Below are positions 29,317 through 39,776 of a stretch of 64,000 nt of DNA, one piece after another. A program made the position numbers and the translations under genes. The notes under the pieces were generated by a model. That model had not been told where the DNA came from. It saw only the letters and a list, made by a program, of their open reading frames with translations, and searched no databases. Location: assembly GCA_963723235.1 (NCBI GenBank), contig CAVRPV010000010.1, positions 124,001 to 188,000 on the forward strand. The letters are read 5' to 3'. The DNA is from CAIRTM01 sp963723235 (GTDB lineage: Bacteria > Desulfobacterota > WTBG01 > CAIYCZ01 > CAIRTM01). Every line of letters starts with the position of its first letter. The stretch's first letter is position 1.

Positions 29317-31285
29317 ATGTCTGATAGTAGCGCACATACCGAGAGAAACTTTATAGTGTCGTTGCGCCTTTTGCTGCCGGCATTGGTATTTTATTGCAGC
29401 TGCCTTTTGATGTTTGCTGTTTTCAGGGCCTTGTTGTGTGTTGTGTTCTACGAAAACATCGCAGATGTTGACAACGTTCTGCTCGTGTTCCCGGTCGGCT
29501 TGAGAATGGATACGGTGCTGCTCTGCTATGTGTTGGCGCTTCCCGTTGTGGGCATGATTTTTTTGCCGGGAAAGGCTGTCAGGAAAACACGGGTATTTTT
29601 TTCCGGCTATCTTGCCTGTGCCGCCGGCATCTTTATTTTTTTGGAGATGGCAACCTTTGCATACATGGACGAGTTCAGCGTACGGCCGGACCGGATTTTT
29701 CTGCAGAATATGTTTTCGGGATTGGAAGTTGCTCGTATGATTGCTCAGGGGCTACCCCGTGATGTTTGCTTCGGCTTTGGGCATAACAGCCCTAACCGTA
29801 TGGCTGGTATTCAACAAATCATACCGCGCTTTTGCCGCACTACCCGCAGTTTCGCTGACAAAAAGAATGTTCATAACCATCATTGTGCTCCCGCTTTTTT
29901 TTCTGGGTATACGCTCAAGTATTTCCCATCGCCCGGTCAACATAAGCGATGCCGCATTTTCAATGCATCCTCTTGTTAATCAGCTTGGAATAAGCTCAAC
30001 CTACAGCCTTACGTATGCCTTGTATCAGTTAACCAAGCACGAACATGACCCGTCCGCTGTGTATGGAAAAATGTCAGATGACGAAATTTTGCGCAGGGTC
30101 ATGTCGCTCAACAATATTGCACCCGATGGAATGGATTCATCTGATTGCCCCCTGCTTCATTACCGCGAGACGCAATTTCCTCGCAGCCGTCCGCTTAATC
30201 TTGTCATTATTCTTGAAGAAAGCCTCGGGGCGGAGTATGTCGGATGTTTGGGCGGTATGCCCCTTACTCCGAATCTGGATCGTTTAAGCAGGGAAGGGCT
30301 TCTGTTTACCGCTCTTTACAGCACGGGAACACGCACGGTCAGGGGTATTGAAGCTGTTATTTCCGGTTTTTTGCCAACTCCCGGGGAAAGCGTTGTAGCG
30401 CTTGAAAAGTCCCGCCAGGATTTCTTTACACTGGCAGAGTTGTTGAAGCGCATCGGTTATCATACTGAGTTTATATACGGCGGCAAAAGTACGTTTGATA
30501 ATATGAAGTCTTTTTTTATAGGGAATGGATTTGCGGCTATTCATGATCAGGATACTTTTAAAAACCCTGTTTTTAAAGGATCCTGGGGTGTTTCGGATGA
30601 AGATCTGTTTAATAAGGCCCATGAAACATTTCTTTCACACGGCGAAAAACCTTTCTTTGCGCTGATATTGACAACCACAAATCATGATCCGTTTGAATTT
30701 CCGGACGGACGAATCGAGCTGTATGAGCAGAAAGAAAGCAGCCGCTACAATGCGATCAAATACACTGATTATGCTCTCGGGGTTTTTTTCGACACAGCAA
30801 AAACAGCCGCGTATTATAAAAATACACTTTTTCTGGTTATTGCCGATCATTCCACCCGGCTGAGAGGACAGGAACTTATACCGATTAAAAAATTTCATAT
30901 ACCGGGCCTGATTATAGCTCCCGGCATTGAAACGGGAACGTATGACAGGGTGGCAAGCCAGATTGACATGCCTACTACGGTTCTTGACATCATGGGTATC
31001 AGTTGCGCGCATCCCATGATCGGACGCTCACTGGCGGGCATGCAGGCTGATCAACCGGGCAGGGCTGTCATGCAGTATGGCGATACCCACGCATACCTGC
31101 TCGAAAACAATCTGGTTGTGCAGCGTCCGAAGATGAAACCTCTTCAGTTCAGCGTTACAGCGGATAGACAGCTTGTGCCAACGGACCTTGACCCTGAGAT
31201 GCAAAAAGATGCTCTTGCCTACGCGCTGTTGCCGGGCCTGCTGTACACGAATAAAAGCTACAGGCTTCCTGAACTTCCAAAATGA
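29317..31285 (+). CDS. LtaS-family membrane sulfatase / phosphoglycerol transferase, one frameshift
   Basis: About 656 residues from ATG 29317 (AGGAGG at 29301). Five N-terminal membrane helices precede a sulfatase-fold catalytic domain: VIILEES (metal Glu), TGTRTVRG (the Thr nucleophile position), TTTNHDPFEFP and VIADHSTR. In Gram-negatives such enzymes add phosphoglycerol or phosphoethanolamine to periplasmic glucans or lipid A-type glycans. The frame changes at about 29750 in CAGGGGCTACC, where one G too many is present; correction gives AQGYPVMFASALG. A 293-base non-coding gap follows with no visible terminator. Confidence 0.85.
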
Positions 31286-31578
31286 CACGTTTCTCCAGAC
31301 ACTTCGCGTGGTAGTGCTGATCGAGCAACCCGGTATGCCCTGCATTTACAGCCCATTCAATTCCTGTTTTCATTTCCGGCGTTTGTCGGCAATAAAACGC
31401 GGCCCAGTATATTCGTTGAAATTTCATCTTTCTTATATTATCATGTGCAACCTTAAGACCTAAGTCCCGCTGTGGCCACATATCGGAATATGTGAACCAT
31501 GTTCCCCCGGAACTGAACGGAGCGAGCACTGCGGAGCCGGCAGGTGACTCAGGATAATGACGCGGTAATGGGTGCGGT

Positions 31579-32527
31579 ATGAAGATTGCGATAATTGGTG
31601 CCGGGCGGCGGCGCAACGGTATCGGCGCATATATTGCCCGTTATGCGCATGAAGAGGGTGCCCGGATTGTTGCGGTACTGGCGCAGGATGAGGCAGCCGC
31701 ATCACATGATGCTGAAGGTCTGAAGGAATACGGCATCTTTGCGGATGCGTATACGGATCTGGGTTTGCTCATCGAGCGGCACCGGCCGGATGCTATTGCA
31801 ATCGCTTCTCCGGCTGCAACACATGCCGGCTATCTTACCTTTGCTATTGCGGCCGGAATGCATGTGCTGTGCGAAAAACCTTTTATCTGGGACAACGGCT
31901 GCGATAGCAGTCAGGCTTCACAGATACTTGATGCCGCCCGCGCACAAAACCTGATAATTGCCATGAATTCCCAGTGGCCGTTCGTGCTTCCGGTCTATGA
32001 ACAATTGTGCGGATTGCCCGTGGCAGCGCAGATTGAATCGTTTTATATACAACTGGCACCGCTGTCAAAGGGTCGGGACATGATCCCGGATGCCATGCCG
32101 CATGCCCTGAGCATGCTCTACAGTGTGCTGGGGCCAGGCATACTGGAGCAGCTGACTCTGGAGCCCGGTCCCGATCGCCTGCATGTTTCTTTTTATTATA
32201 TAACAGCGGCCGGACGGTGTCAGGTTGTCGCAGAGCTTGTGCATGAAACCCGCCAGCCGCGTTCCTTCGCGTTTGGGTTCAACGGGAACATAGCACGACG
32301 AACAATTGATATGGCAACCTACCGGATTGCCTTTACCTGTGGTGACCGGCGCTGTGAGGCGGAGGATCCTTTGCAGCTGTCAATGCGCGATTTTTTGCAT
32401 GCCTGCAGGCATGCCGTTGCGCCGCGCATCGGAAGCGCACATATTGTTGATACCATGCAGATGCTGCAGCAGGTGTATGCAGCCTGGCCGAAGCTGTATA
32501 ACAAGATTTTTTCATTCAAAGGAGTAA
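31579..32527 (+). CDS. Gfo/Idh/MocA-family oxidoreductase, frameshift near the end
   Basis: NAD(P)-dependent sugar dehydrogenase-like protein. The N-terminal Rossmann motif is IAIIGAGRRRNGIGAYIAR, and the conserved EKPF (residues 94-97, with the catalytic-type Lys) sits after GMHVLCEKP. In the visible frame the product would run to 32688, overlapping the next gene by 157 bases; shortening the T-run at about 32508 by one base ends it at a TAA at 32525-32527, just before the next ribosome site. That is the more natural end (about 316 residues). It starts a block of glycan genes and probably modifies a nucleotide or lipid-linked sugar. Confidence 0.8.
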
Positions 32528-32531
32528 TAGA

Positions 32532-33740
32532 GTGGAAAAAATTGCCAGCAGGGAACATGATTTCAGCGCGAAACTCAGGCAGGCCTCGGTTGTCGAGCGT
32601 CTCCGGGCCTATGTTGACTGGCAGCGCAAAGGCGCGCCGGACGGCACAATGCCTGCGTTTGGTCCGCTGTCGATCAATCTTGACTTGACGGCTGCCTGTA
32701 ATTTTGCCTGTCCGCATTGTGTTGATTCAGGCATCATCAATACCGGTGAGTATCTGTCATATAACGATATTCAACGCAGCCTTGAAACACTGAAAGAACG
32801 GGGCCTGTTGTCGGTGATCCTGATCGGCGGTGGTGAGCCGACCCTGCATCGCGATTTTGAGGATATCGTACGAATGGTCAAACGCATCGGCCTGCAGTTG
32901 GGTATTGTTACCAATGGTACCCGCCTGGACCGTGTCGCTGCTGTCGCTGATCTGTTTGAACCAAAGGACTGGCTGCGTCTGTCAATTGATGCCGGCACCC
33001 GTCAGACGTTTATCAAGGCCCATCGCCCCAAGATCAGCATTGATCTGCATACTATTTTGCAGAACGCCCATGATATCAAGAGGGCCAACCCGGCGGTCTC
33101 CCTGGGCTATTCGTTCGTGATCGTCTGGGACGGCATTGATGTCAACGGACTTACACTGGCGCCCAACATTGATGAAATGGAGAGCGCCGTGCGCCTGGCC
33201 CTGCAGTATGGTTTTGATTATGTTTCATTCAAACCCTGCCTGGTCAGGCTGGAAGGATCGAAACGCGAATCGCTGCTCAATGAAACCGCCGAGGAGCGGC
33301 AGGTTCGCCTGATTGCATGCCTGCGGGATAATCTTGAACGCGCACAGCAGGCTGCTGCCGGCCGGATAGCAATCCTGCAGAGTGTGAATCTGCAGGCACT
33401 GCTTGAAGGCAAGGTTGAGGATTTAAAGCTGCAGCCGCGCACCTGTCATATGCAGTTTTTTCGCACTGTGCTGACACCTGCCGGCGTGTACCACTGCCCG
33501 GCATTCCGCGGCATCGACAAGGCGCGGGTTGCCGGACCGCTTGGTTATGTCAATCGTGAGCGCTTTGCCGAGACCGCTGACCGGGTCGAGCAGTCAACCG
33601 GTAGTTTCGATGCAGCCGGTGAATGTCATGAAGTTGCCTGCTTTTATCATCATGTCAACTGGTGGGTTGAACGGATCATCAAGGCCGAAGGCGATCATTC
33701 TGTGATTGAGCCGCTTGAAGACGATAATTTTTTCTTTTAA
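32532..33740 (+). CDS. Radical SAM protein in the glycan cluster
   Basis: 402 residues, intact, starting at GTG 32532 with AAGGAG 8 bases upstream. The radical SAM cluster motif is CNFACPHC (CxxxCxxC) after NLDLTAA, followed by the GGGEPTLH loop and the TIM-barrel elements. A C-terminal region with several Cys (CHMQFF, YHCPAF, ECHEVACFYHH) may hold an auxiliary Fe-S cluster. Its stop overlaps the next start as TAATG. The substrate is unknown; context suggests sugar or lipid head-group modification. Confidence 0.85.
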   Translation: MEKIASREHDFSAKLRQASVVERLRAYVDWQRKGAPDGTMPAFGPLSINLDLTAACNFACPHCVDSGIINTGEYLSYNDIQRSLETLKERGLLSVILIGGGEPTLHRDFEDIVRMVKRIGLQLGIVTNGTRLDRVAAVADLFEPKDWLRLSIDAGTRQTFIKAHRPKISIDLHTILQNAHDIKRANPAVSLGYSFVIVWDGIDVNGLTLAPNIDEMESAVRLALQYGFDYVSFKPCLVRLEGSKRESLLNETAEERQVRLIACLRDNLERAQQAAAGRIAILQSVNLQALLEGKVEDLKLQPRTCHMQFFRTVLTPAGVYHCPAFRGIDKARVAGPLGYVNRERFAETADRVEQSTGSFDAAGECHEVACFYHHVNWWVERIIKAEGDHSVIEPLEDDNFFF

Positions 33741-34790
33741 TGAAACCCATGCCATTTCAGCGAATCGGAATCCTGCACTTGAACCAGATCGGCGATCTGT
33801 TGTTCTCTTTGCCGCTGCTCAAGGCCCTGCGGCAGCATTCGCCGGACGCGACAATTCACTCCTATATAAAGCCATACCTGCGTGAACTGCTTCAATCAAG
33901 CGCCCTGGTGGACGGCATCATTGCCCGTCAGGGCGGGCTGAAAGACACCCTGGGTCTGATACGTCAGGTGCGCCGCTCCCGCTACGATCTGCTGATCAGC
34001 CTCTCGCGTTCGGAAGAATGCCTGCTGATCGCCGGGTGCAGCGGGGCTCGCATCAAAGCCGGTTTTACCCATGCGCCGCTTGACCGTTTGTTGCATGTGC
34101 GTGAAACCATCGAAGGGCATAACAGCTGGAGCAATAATGCCCGGCTGCTTAAGCGTCTGGGTGTATTGGTGCCTGAGGGCGGCTATGTGGGTCTGCTGCC
34201 ACGGGAGCGCTATGACGGAATTGCCCCGCTGCCCGACAGGTACGTGGTGTTGTCGTCGGGAGCATCCAGCCGGCGTCAAACCAAGGCCTGGGACCCGTGC
34301 AAATTTGCCGCCGTTGCTGACGCGTTGCATGCTCGTTACGGTCTTGCTCCGGTGCTTGTTGGCGGTGCTGACTGCCGCAGTTGTAATAATGAGATGCTGT
34401 CTGCAATGCAGCCGCAGGTGCGAACTGCATGTCTGGATTTGACGGGTGCAATTGGTTTGCGGCAGCTCAGCGCGCTTCTTGCAGGCGCGGAACTGTTTGT
34501 CGGCATTGATTCCGGAGTCATGCACATGGCATCATGCACATGACGTTCCGCTGGTTGCACTGTTCGGCCCGTCTGATCCCGCTTTTGTAGCACCGCATAA
34601 TCGCCGCAGCAGGATTGTGCGCAATGATTCGCTTGAATGCGTTCCCTGTTATCTGAAGCCATGTGATCACTGTACCTGCATGCACAGCATTACGGTCGAA
34701 CAGGTTTTGGCAGCCTGTGAAAGTCTGTTGGCTCAAAATAATGGCGATGCGGGCACAGGCGCAATGCCGGTAGGCCAAGTACCTGTGTAG
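33740..34790 (+). CDS. Glycosyltransferase family 9 (heptosyltransferase-like), one frameshift
   Basis: About 350 residues. The GT9 fold is shown by RIGILHLNQIGDLLFSLPLLKAL, VVLSSGASSRRQTKAWDP, FVGIDSGVMHMAS and VALFGPSDPAFVAPH. GT9 enzymes transfer ADP-heptose in LPS inner core. The frame breaks at about 34535, where removing one T gives HMASAHDVPLVALFGPSDP. Four Cys near the end (CVPCYLKPCDHC) are unusual-looking but occur in some GT9 proteins. Overlaps radical SAM upstream (TAATG) and lies 1 base from the next gene. Confidence 0.88.
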
Positions 34791-34791
34791 T

Positions 34792-36348
34792 ATGGAAAAC
34801 ACCAGATCGATAAAGCCGTATGGTTTCTTTTGGCTGCTCATTGTCATCTTTTTGTTGCGGGGGCTGGCGATTCAATGTTTTTATCCGCCGCTTGAGGGGC
34901 CTGACGAATACCAGCATATCGCAGTAATCCACTACCTCGCCGAGAACCATGCTCTACCGGTGTATGGCCAGTCAAAGGTCCCTGTTTCCCTCTACGATGA
35001 TATCGTCGCCAACCCTCATCCAAATCACAGCGCTGATCAAACAAGGCGAATCGGTGCGCAGTCATACGAAACATTCTACGCCGGCAAACCTGTTCGTACA
35101 TCGGATGTTCCGATCAATTTGTATCAGGCACAGCATCCGCCTTTGTATTACATAATTATGGCGCCGTTGTACGCCTGGTCTCGCAGTGTGCTGGATTTCC
35201 GCTTAACAGTGTATCTGCTGCGATTTGTCAACCTTATCGCGGCAGCATTTGCCATTGTTTTTTTGCTGTACCCCCTTCGGTGTATTGTTGCCGACGAACG
35301 GCTGTACCGGTTGTTTGCCATGACCGTTGCCGCATCACCGATGTACATGATACACATATCACGCGTTACCAATGACGCCTTTGCTCTTTTGTTTGTCGGT
35401 ATTGCAGTCATGCTGATCATGCGGATGAGCAGGCAAAAGAGTCCGTGCTTGTCAGCTGGTTTTGCCGGTGTTTCCGTTGGCGTGTCAGTGATGTTCAAGC
35501 TGACCGGGATGGTGTTGCTGCCTACGGTTTTGGTATACCTGCTGATACTGGCAGCAACGTTAAGGATTACGCGGAAGTGCTGTGCGCTGTGTTCTGTTGT
35601 TTTTGTTTTCGGCTATTTGCTTTCGAGTTTTCCTTACTACACATGGGTGTGGTCTCATTACGGGTTATTTCTTTTCGATCAGGTTTCAAGCCGCTGTCAG
35701 GCCCTCGGCGTAAGCACACTGGACATACTTGGCGGTATGAAGCTTGAGCATATCATGAGTTTTTTTGCCAAAAGCATTTTTCTCGACAATCTTTGGACCA
35801 GCGGTTGGTCTTTTATGGGAGTGCCCAGGGCTTTTAAACGAGTCTACGGTGTTTTAATGCTGCTGGCCGCAGGAGGATCATTCGCCTGGCTGAGTATCCG
35901 GACGCGGGATAAAAATTTGCTGTTCATCCGTGACTGGTCCCCGCTGATTTTATGCTTCCTTCTGACGTGCGTTACAGCGTGTGCCCTGTATCTGTACGCA
36001 TTGAAACATCTTGCGGTATACAATTTCCTGAGTACGCCATCGTATTATTTTATGATTGCCTATCCCGCTTTCTTAGCGTGTTTTTTTATTGCAGCGCTCG
36101 GGTATGGACGACGCACGGCCAGTGGTATTGCGCTGTTGCTGCTTGTGCTTTTTACCTTTACAGAGCTGTACGGTTTGTGCCTTGTAGCAGTTCCGTACTG
36201 GGCACAGTCGCAGGATTTGACTGTGATCTTTTCGCGACTTGCTTCGCTGCACCCGGTTTTTCCTGCACCCGCGTATTTCTTTGTCTTGTATCCCCTCGCG
36301 CTTCTGCTTTTGTTGAAGGCGCTTCGATTTTATTTTTCAACGCGCTGA
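34792..36348 (+). CDS. GT-C-type integral membrane glycosyltransferase
   Basis: 518 residues, intact, with about 11 membrane helices. Soon after the first helix is YPPLEGPDEYQH, an acidic loop motif, then HPPLYYIIMAPLY, the pattern of ArnT/PMT-like GT-C enzymes that use polyprenyl-phosphate sugars. It probably decorates a periplasmic glycan built by its neighbours. It starts 1 base after the GT9 stop and ends the cluster; a sigma-70 promoter for the AOR gene follows. Confidence 0.8.
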   Translation: MENTRSIKPYGFFWLLIVIFLLRGLAIQCFYPPLEGPDEYQHIAVIHYLAENHALPVYGQSKVPVSLYDDIVANPHPNHSADQTRRIGAQSYETFYAGKPVRTSDVPINLYQAQHPPLYYIIMAPLYAWSRSVLDFRLTVYLLRFVNLIAAAFAIVFLLYPLRCIVADERLYRLFAMTVAASPMYMIHISRVTNDAFALLFVGIAVMLIMRMSRQKSPCLSAGFAGVSVGVSVMFKLTGMVLLPTVLVYLLILAATLRITRKCCALCSVVFVFGYLLSSFPYYTWVWSHYGLFLFDQVSSRCQALGVSTLDILGGMKLEHIMSFFAKSIFLDNLWTSGWSFMGVPRAFKRVYGVLMLLAAGGSFAWLSIRTRDKNLLFIRDWSPLILCFLLTCVTACALYLYALKHLAVYNFLSTPSYYFMIAYPAFLACFFIAALGYGRRTASGIALLLLVLFTFTELYGLCLVAVPYWAQSQDLTVIFSRLASLHPVFPAPAYFFVLYPLALLLLLKALRFYFSTR

Positions 36349-36378
36349 TTCCAGTCATTAGCTGCTCAAGCATTTGTA

Positions 36379-36407
36379 TTGACACATATTTGCTGCTTTC
36401 CTATACT
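36379..36407 (+). promoter_or_regulatory. Sigma-70 promoter for AOR operon 1
   Basis: TTGACA (36379-36384), 17-base spacer, TATACT (36402-36407): consensus -35 and five of six in the -10. The leader then carries partly palindromic segments (about 36418-36457: ACAGTG...CACTGT, TTTCAAAA...TTTTGAA) that could be an operator. The start codon is about 95 bases after the expected transcription start. Confidence 0.8.
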
Positions 36408-36508
36408 GTTTCGAAGATAAACAGTGTTTCAAAACAGGCACTGTATTTTGAAGCATATGTGCTTTACAGCACGCATTAATGTTATTAACGGAGAAAGGCG
36501 TGGTACAC

Positions 36509-38491
36509 ATGGAATCTGGCGAAAAAAAGTTTTTCGGCTGGCGTGGGAAAATCCTGTACATCAATCTTTCGAACAGGACGAACCGTGAAGATGAACTGCC
36601 GGAATCCTATGTTGAGGGTTATATCGGAGGATCAGGAATCAATGCGCGGATCCTCTATGACCTGTTGCGGGATAACCCAACCATTGATGCGCTTGATCCA
36701 GAAAATCCGCTTATCTTCGGGTGCGGTCCGCTTGTCGGTACCGAGTTTCCTTGCGCAAGCAGGTTCACCGTAACCGCCAAAAGCCCGTTGACCGGCATTT
36801 TCGGCGATACCAATGCGGGCGGCTACTTCCCGGTCAGGCTCAAGCAGGCCGGCTATGACCATATTGTTATCCAGGGCAGCTCATCTACCCCTGTGGCGAT
36901 TCTCATCGAAAAGGGCAAAAATGTTCAGATCGTGGACGCCGCTGATGTGTGGGGGCTTGATACCTACGAAACAGATGCACGGCTTCATCAAAAATACGGC
37001 GATTGCGAAACCGCGCGCATCGGCCAGGCGGGTGAAAACCTCGTGCGTTATGCCAACATCCTTTCCGGAACAAAGCGGATCAGCACCAATGGAAGAACCG
37101 GCATGGGCTGCGTCATGGGTTCAAAAAAACTGAAGGCCATTATCATCAAGGCTTCCGGCACGGTGCCTTCAGCCCCCGGCACAGCGGCGGCTAAAATTAC
37201 AAAGCTCTATCGTGACGCCTGGTTCAAGGGCCCGGGTACAACGCTCAAGCGGCAGTATGGTACGTTGACCAATTTTTCGCAGATCGCCGATCATACTCGC
37301 GTTAAGAATGAGCAAGAGCCCCTGACCACCGCGCAGCTTGATGCCTATGATCTTGATCTGTTCACAGACAGATTCAAGACCGGCCAGACCGCATGCTACC
37401 GCTGCCCCGTGGCATGCACGCAGACTTGGGAGGTAAAAGAAGGCCCCTATAAGGGTGACAAGGGCGATAAGGTCGAATACGGTCATCTGCTCAGCCTGGG
37501 GCCGAATATTGGAATATTTGATTTCGCTTCCATGCTGCATCTTTCCCATATCTGCAACAGGGTAGGTATGGACTGCATACAGTTCGGCTACAATATGGCG
37601 ATTTCTCTTGAATGCTTTCAGCGGGGTTTTTTGACTTCTGCAATGACGCAAGGCCTCGAGTTGCAATGGGGAGATGAACGTTCGGTTGAAAAACTCATGA
37701 TGCAGACAGCCCTGCGTGAGGGCTTTGGCGATGCTTTGGCTGAAAATGCCCCGACGCTTGCATCCAGAATCGGCCCGCAGGCAGAGCAGTATGGGACGCA
37801 CACCAAGGGCATGTCTTTTCCGTTCAGCTGCACATTTGCCCTGCCCATGAGCCTGGCATCATCGGTGGCGACCCGTGGCGGTGATCATTTAAAGGGCCAT
37901 CCCTTCGCGTCAATAATCGGCCACACGGATATGCTGGAAAAAATGTTCGGAAGCGATATTCCGCCTGAAAGCGGTGATCATTTCAGCCCGGTTGCCAAGG
38001 GCCGTGTTGTCTGGTGGCAGGAAAATTATAAGATGGTACTGGACAGTCTGGGCATCTGCTTTCTCGCGGTCATTAATTCAAACGTATGGTGTGACCCTTT
38101 GATCATGATACGGGAGCTGGGAGAGATGTATGAAGCCATTACCGGCCGTGATCCCTCTAACCTGTTTATGGCTGCTGAGCGCTCCTATCAGATTGAGCGC
38201 TGCATCAACGCGCTGCAGGGTATCAGCCGCAAGGATGATGTGCGTAAGGGCACGCTTCGGGGCGAGAAAAATCCCATAGATCTGCCCGGTATGCTGGATG
38301 AATACTATGAATACCGCGGCTGCTCGTCTGACGGTCTGCCAACAAGAAAACGTCTTGAGGAAATCGGTTTGAAGGATGTAGCCGATGATATGGACCGGTA
38401 TTGCAAACTCTCCGATGAAAAACGGCCGGCCATTGCAGAGTTGATGCGGCATTCAACCGATACGGCTGAACGGGCAGTGTCTGCCACATAA
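36509..38491 (+). CDS. Aldehyde:ferredoxin oxidoreductase (AOR 1)
   Basis: 660 residues, intact. Tungsten/molybdenum bis-pterin enzyme that interconverts aldehydes and carboxylates with ferredoxin. The start at 36509 (MESGEKKFFGW) has GGAGAAAGG 10 bases upstream; an ATG ten codons earlier is unlikely. Family traits: GWRGKILYINLS, GSGINARILYD, FTVTAKSPLTGIFGDTNAGG, GRTGMGCVMGSKKLKAI, and the [4Fe-4S] ligands CYRCPVAC (residues about 296-303) with a fourth Cys in LGIC near 516. It has its own sigma-70 promoter and no ferredoxin gene beside it, unlike AOR 2 at 58-60 kb, from which it clearly differs in sequence. Confidence 0.95.
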   Translation: MESGEKKFFGWRGKILYINLSNRTNREDELPESYVEGYIGGSGINARILYDLLRDNPTIDALDPENPLIFGCGPLVGTEFPCASRFTVTAKSPLTGIFGDTNAGGYFPVRLKQAGYDHIVIQGSSSTPVAILIEKGKNVQIVDAADVWGLDTYETDARLHQKYGDCETARIGQAGENLVRYANILSGTKRISTNGRTGMGCVMGSKKLKAIIIKASGTVPSAPGTAAAKITKLYRDAWFKGPGTTLKRQYGTLTNFSQIADHTRVKNEQEPLTTAQLDAYDLDLFTDRFKTGQTACYRCPVACTQTWEVKEGPYKGDKGDKVEYGHLLSLGPNIGIFDFASMLHLSHICNRVGMDCIQFGYNMAISLECFQRGFLTSAMTQGLELQWGDERSVEKLMMQTALREGFGDALAENAPTLASRIGPQAEQYGTHTKGMSFPFSCTFALPMSLASSVATRGGDHLKGHPFASIIGHTDMLEKMFGSDIPPESGDHFSPVAKGRVVWWQENYKMVLDSLGICFLAVINSNVWCDPLIMIRELGEMYEAITGRDPSNLFMAAERSYQIERCINALQGISRKDDVRKGTLRGEKNPIDLPGMLDEYYEYRGCSSDGLPTRKRLEEIGLKDVADDMDRYCKLSDEKRPAIAELMRHSTDTAERAVSAT

Positions 38492-38498
38492 TGACTAC

Positions 38499-39776
38499 AT
38501 GGACGAGATGAACGTTTTGACCGAAAATACTAAACCTGATGTCGGCAGCACCGGCAACTGGGTGCAGATGTTCTGCATGGTGCTGCTTGCACTGTGTGCT
38601 GGCTTTGGGACGGTTCGCTATCTTGTAGCCGCTCCCGCGACTATGACCGGTTATGCTGCAGGCGCGCTGCTATGCATGTTTTTGTACGCATTGCTGTTGC
38701 TGCGGTTGAAACGAATCCGGCGTTTGCTGGCAGGTCTTGGCCTGCTCCTGTTTTTTTTTGCAGCCGGGTATTGTATTGCCTGCGTTGTGTATTTGCAGGC
38801 TCCCGGGCATGAACTGGTTCCGGTTCTCGCGCCTGCGCAGGCATCATCTCCCGGGCATACAGCCGTTATCTACTTTACCCATGGAGAGCCCCGCACCTAC
38901 GAGGGGTCTTTTGAGGCCTGGAAACATGCGATCCATGAAATGGATGAAAGCGGCGTTCCCTTTGTACCGTGGATCTTTCGCCCCTTTTTTTTCAAGAAAG
39001 TCAGGGATGAATATTTCGAGGTCGGAGGAAGCTTTCACAATCTGATCCATACCCGCATTATGTCAAGGCTCGAAGCTGCTTATTGTCAGAGCAGCCAGAC
39101 ACCCGCCCGTTTCTATATGGCCTATTCTGATGATGTCCCCACGATTGATGCGGCAGCTGTACGTGCGATTAATGAAGGCGCATCGCGTATTATCCTTCTC
39201 AATGTCTGGATGACAGATTCCGACCACTCTGAACAGGGCCCCAAAAGAATTGAAGCGCTCAACCCTGGAAAATTCGGCGTGCAGCTGTGTGTTACGGATA
39301 CGCTGTGGGAGTCCCGGCGATTGATGCGGATGTACGTCGATCGTGCATGTGCAGCTTCCGTTGATACGCCCCGATCGGATATCGGCATTCTGCTGGTGGC
39401 CCATGGTCAGCCTGCCAGCTGGGATACTCTGTTTCCAAAACAGCCCGTGCAGGAGAACGCGTTCAGGCTCGCAACAAAAAAATTGCTCGTGCAGCAAGGA
39501 TTTAAGGACGGAAATATCGCTCTTGCCTATATGGAGTTCAAGCAGCCTGATATTAAAACCTCTGTTCAGGAGCTGCTCGCCTCAGGCGTAAAAAAAATAC
39601 TGGTTGCCCCGGTCAACATTAGCGCTGACAGCATCCATAGTGAGCATGAAATACCCTCGATGGTCAGCCGGGCTGTCGATCGTGCTTCGGTGCCGGTCGT
39701 GCATCTGGGTGCGTGGAATGATGACCAGCTGCTGCTGGATGAACTGCTTGAGCAGCTGCATGGTTGCGGAGTTTGA
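38499..39776 (+). CDS. Membrane-anchored ferrochelatase/CbiX-like protein
   Basis: 425 residues, intact. Residues 20-100 form three membrane helices. The rest resembles the two-lobed chelatase fold: lobe 1 has VIYFTHGEPRTYEGSFEAW and YFEVGGSFHNLIHTR, lobe 2 has GILLVAHGQPASW and ISADSIHSEHEIPSMV, the positions where ferrochelatases and CbiX keep active-site His and Glu. A membrane-tethered chelatase fused to three helices is not the usual HemH or CbiX layout. It starts 7 bases after AOR 1, so the two are one transcript, which suggests a role in metal insertion or handling, although this is inference. Confidence 0.75.
   Translation: MDEMNVLTENTKPDVGSTGNWVQMFCMVLLALCAGFGTVRYLVAAPATMTGYAAGALLCMFLYALLLLRLKRIRRLLAGLGLLLFFFAAGYCIACVVYLQAPGHELVPVLAPAQASSPGHTAVIYFTHGEPRTYEGSFEAWKHAIHEMDESGVPFVPWIFRPFFFKKVRDEYFEVGGSFHNLIHTRIMSRLEAAYCQSSQTPARFYMAYSDDVPTIDAAAVRAINEGASRIILLNVWMTDSDHSEQGPKRIEALNPGKFGVQLCVTDTLWESRRLMRMYVDRACAASVDTPRSDIGILLVAHGQPASWDTLFPKQPVQENAFRLATKKLLVQQGFKDGNIALAYMEFKQPDIKTSVQELLASGVKKILVAPVNISADSIHSEHEIPSMVSRAVDRASVPVVHLGAWNDDQLLLDELLEQLHGCGV

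Noticed and set aside
36479..36508. Upstream ATG as the start of AOR 1
   Set aside because: The ATG at 36509 has a well-placed GGAGAAAGG and gives the usual AOR N-terminus.
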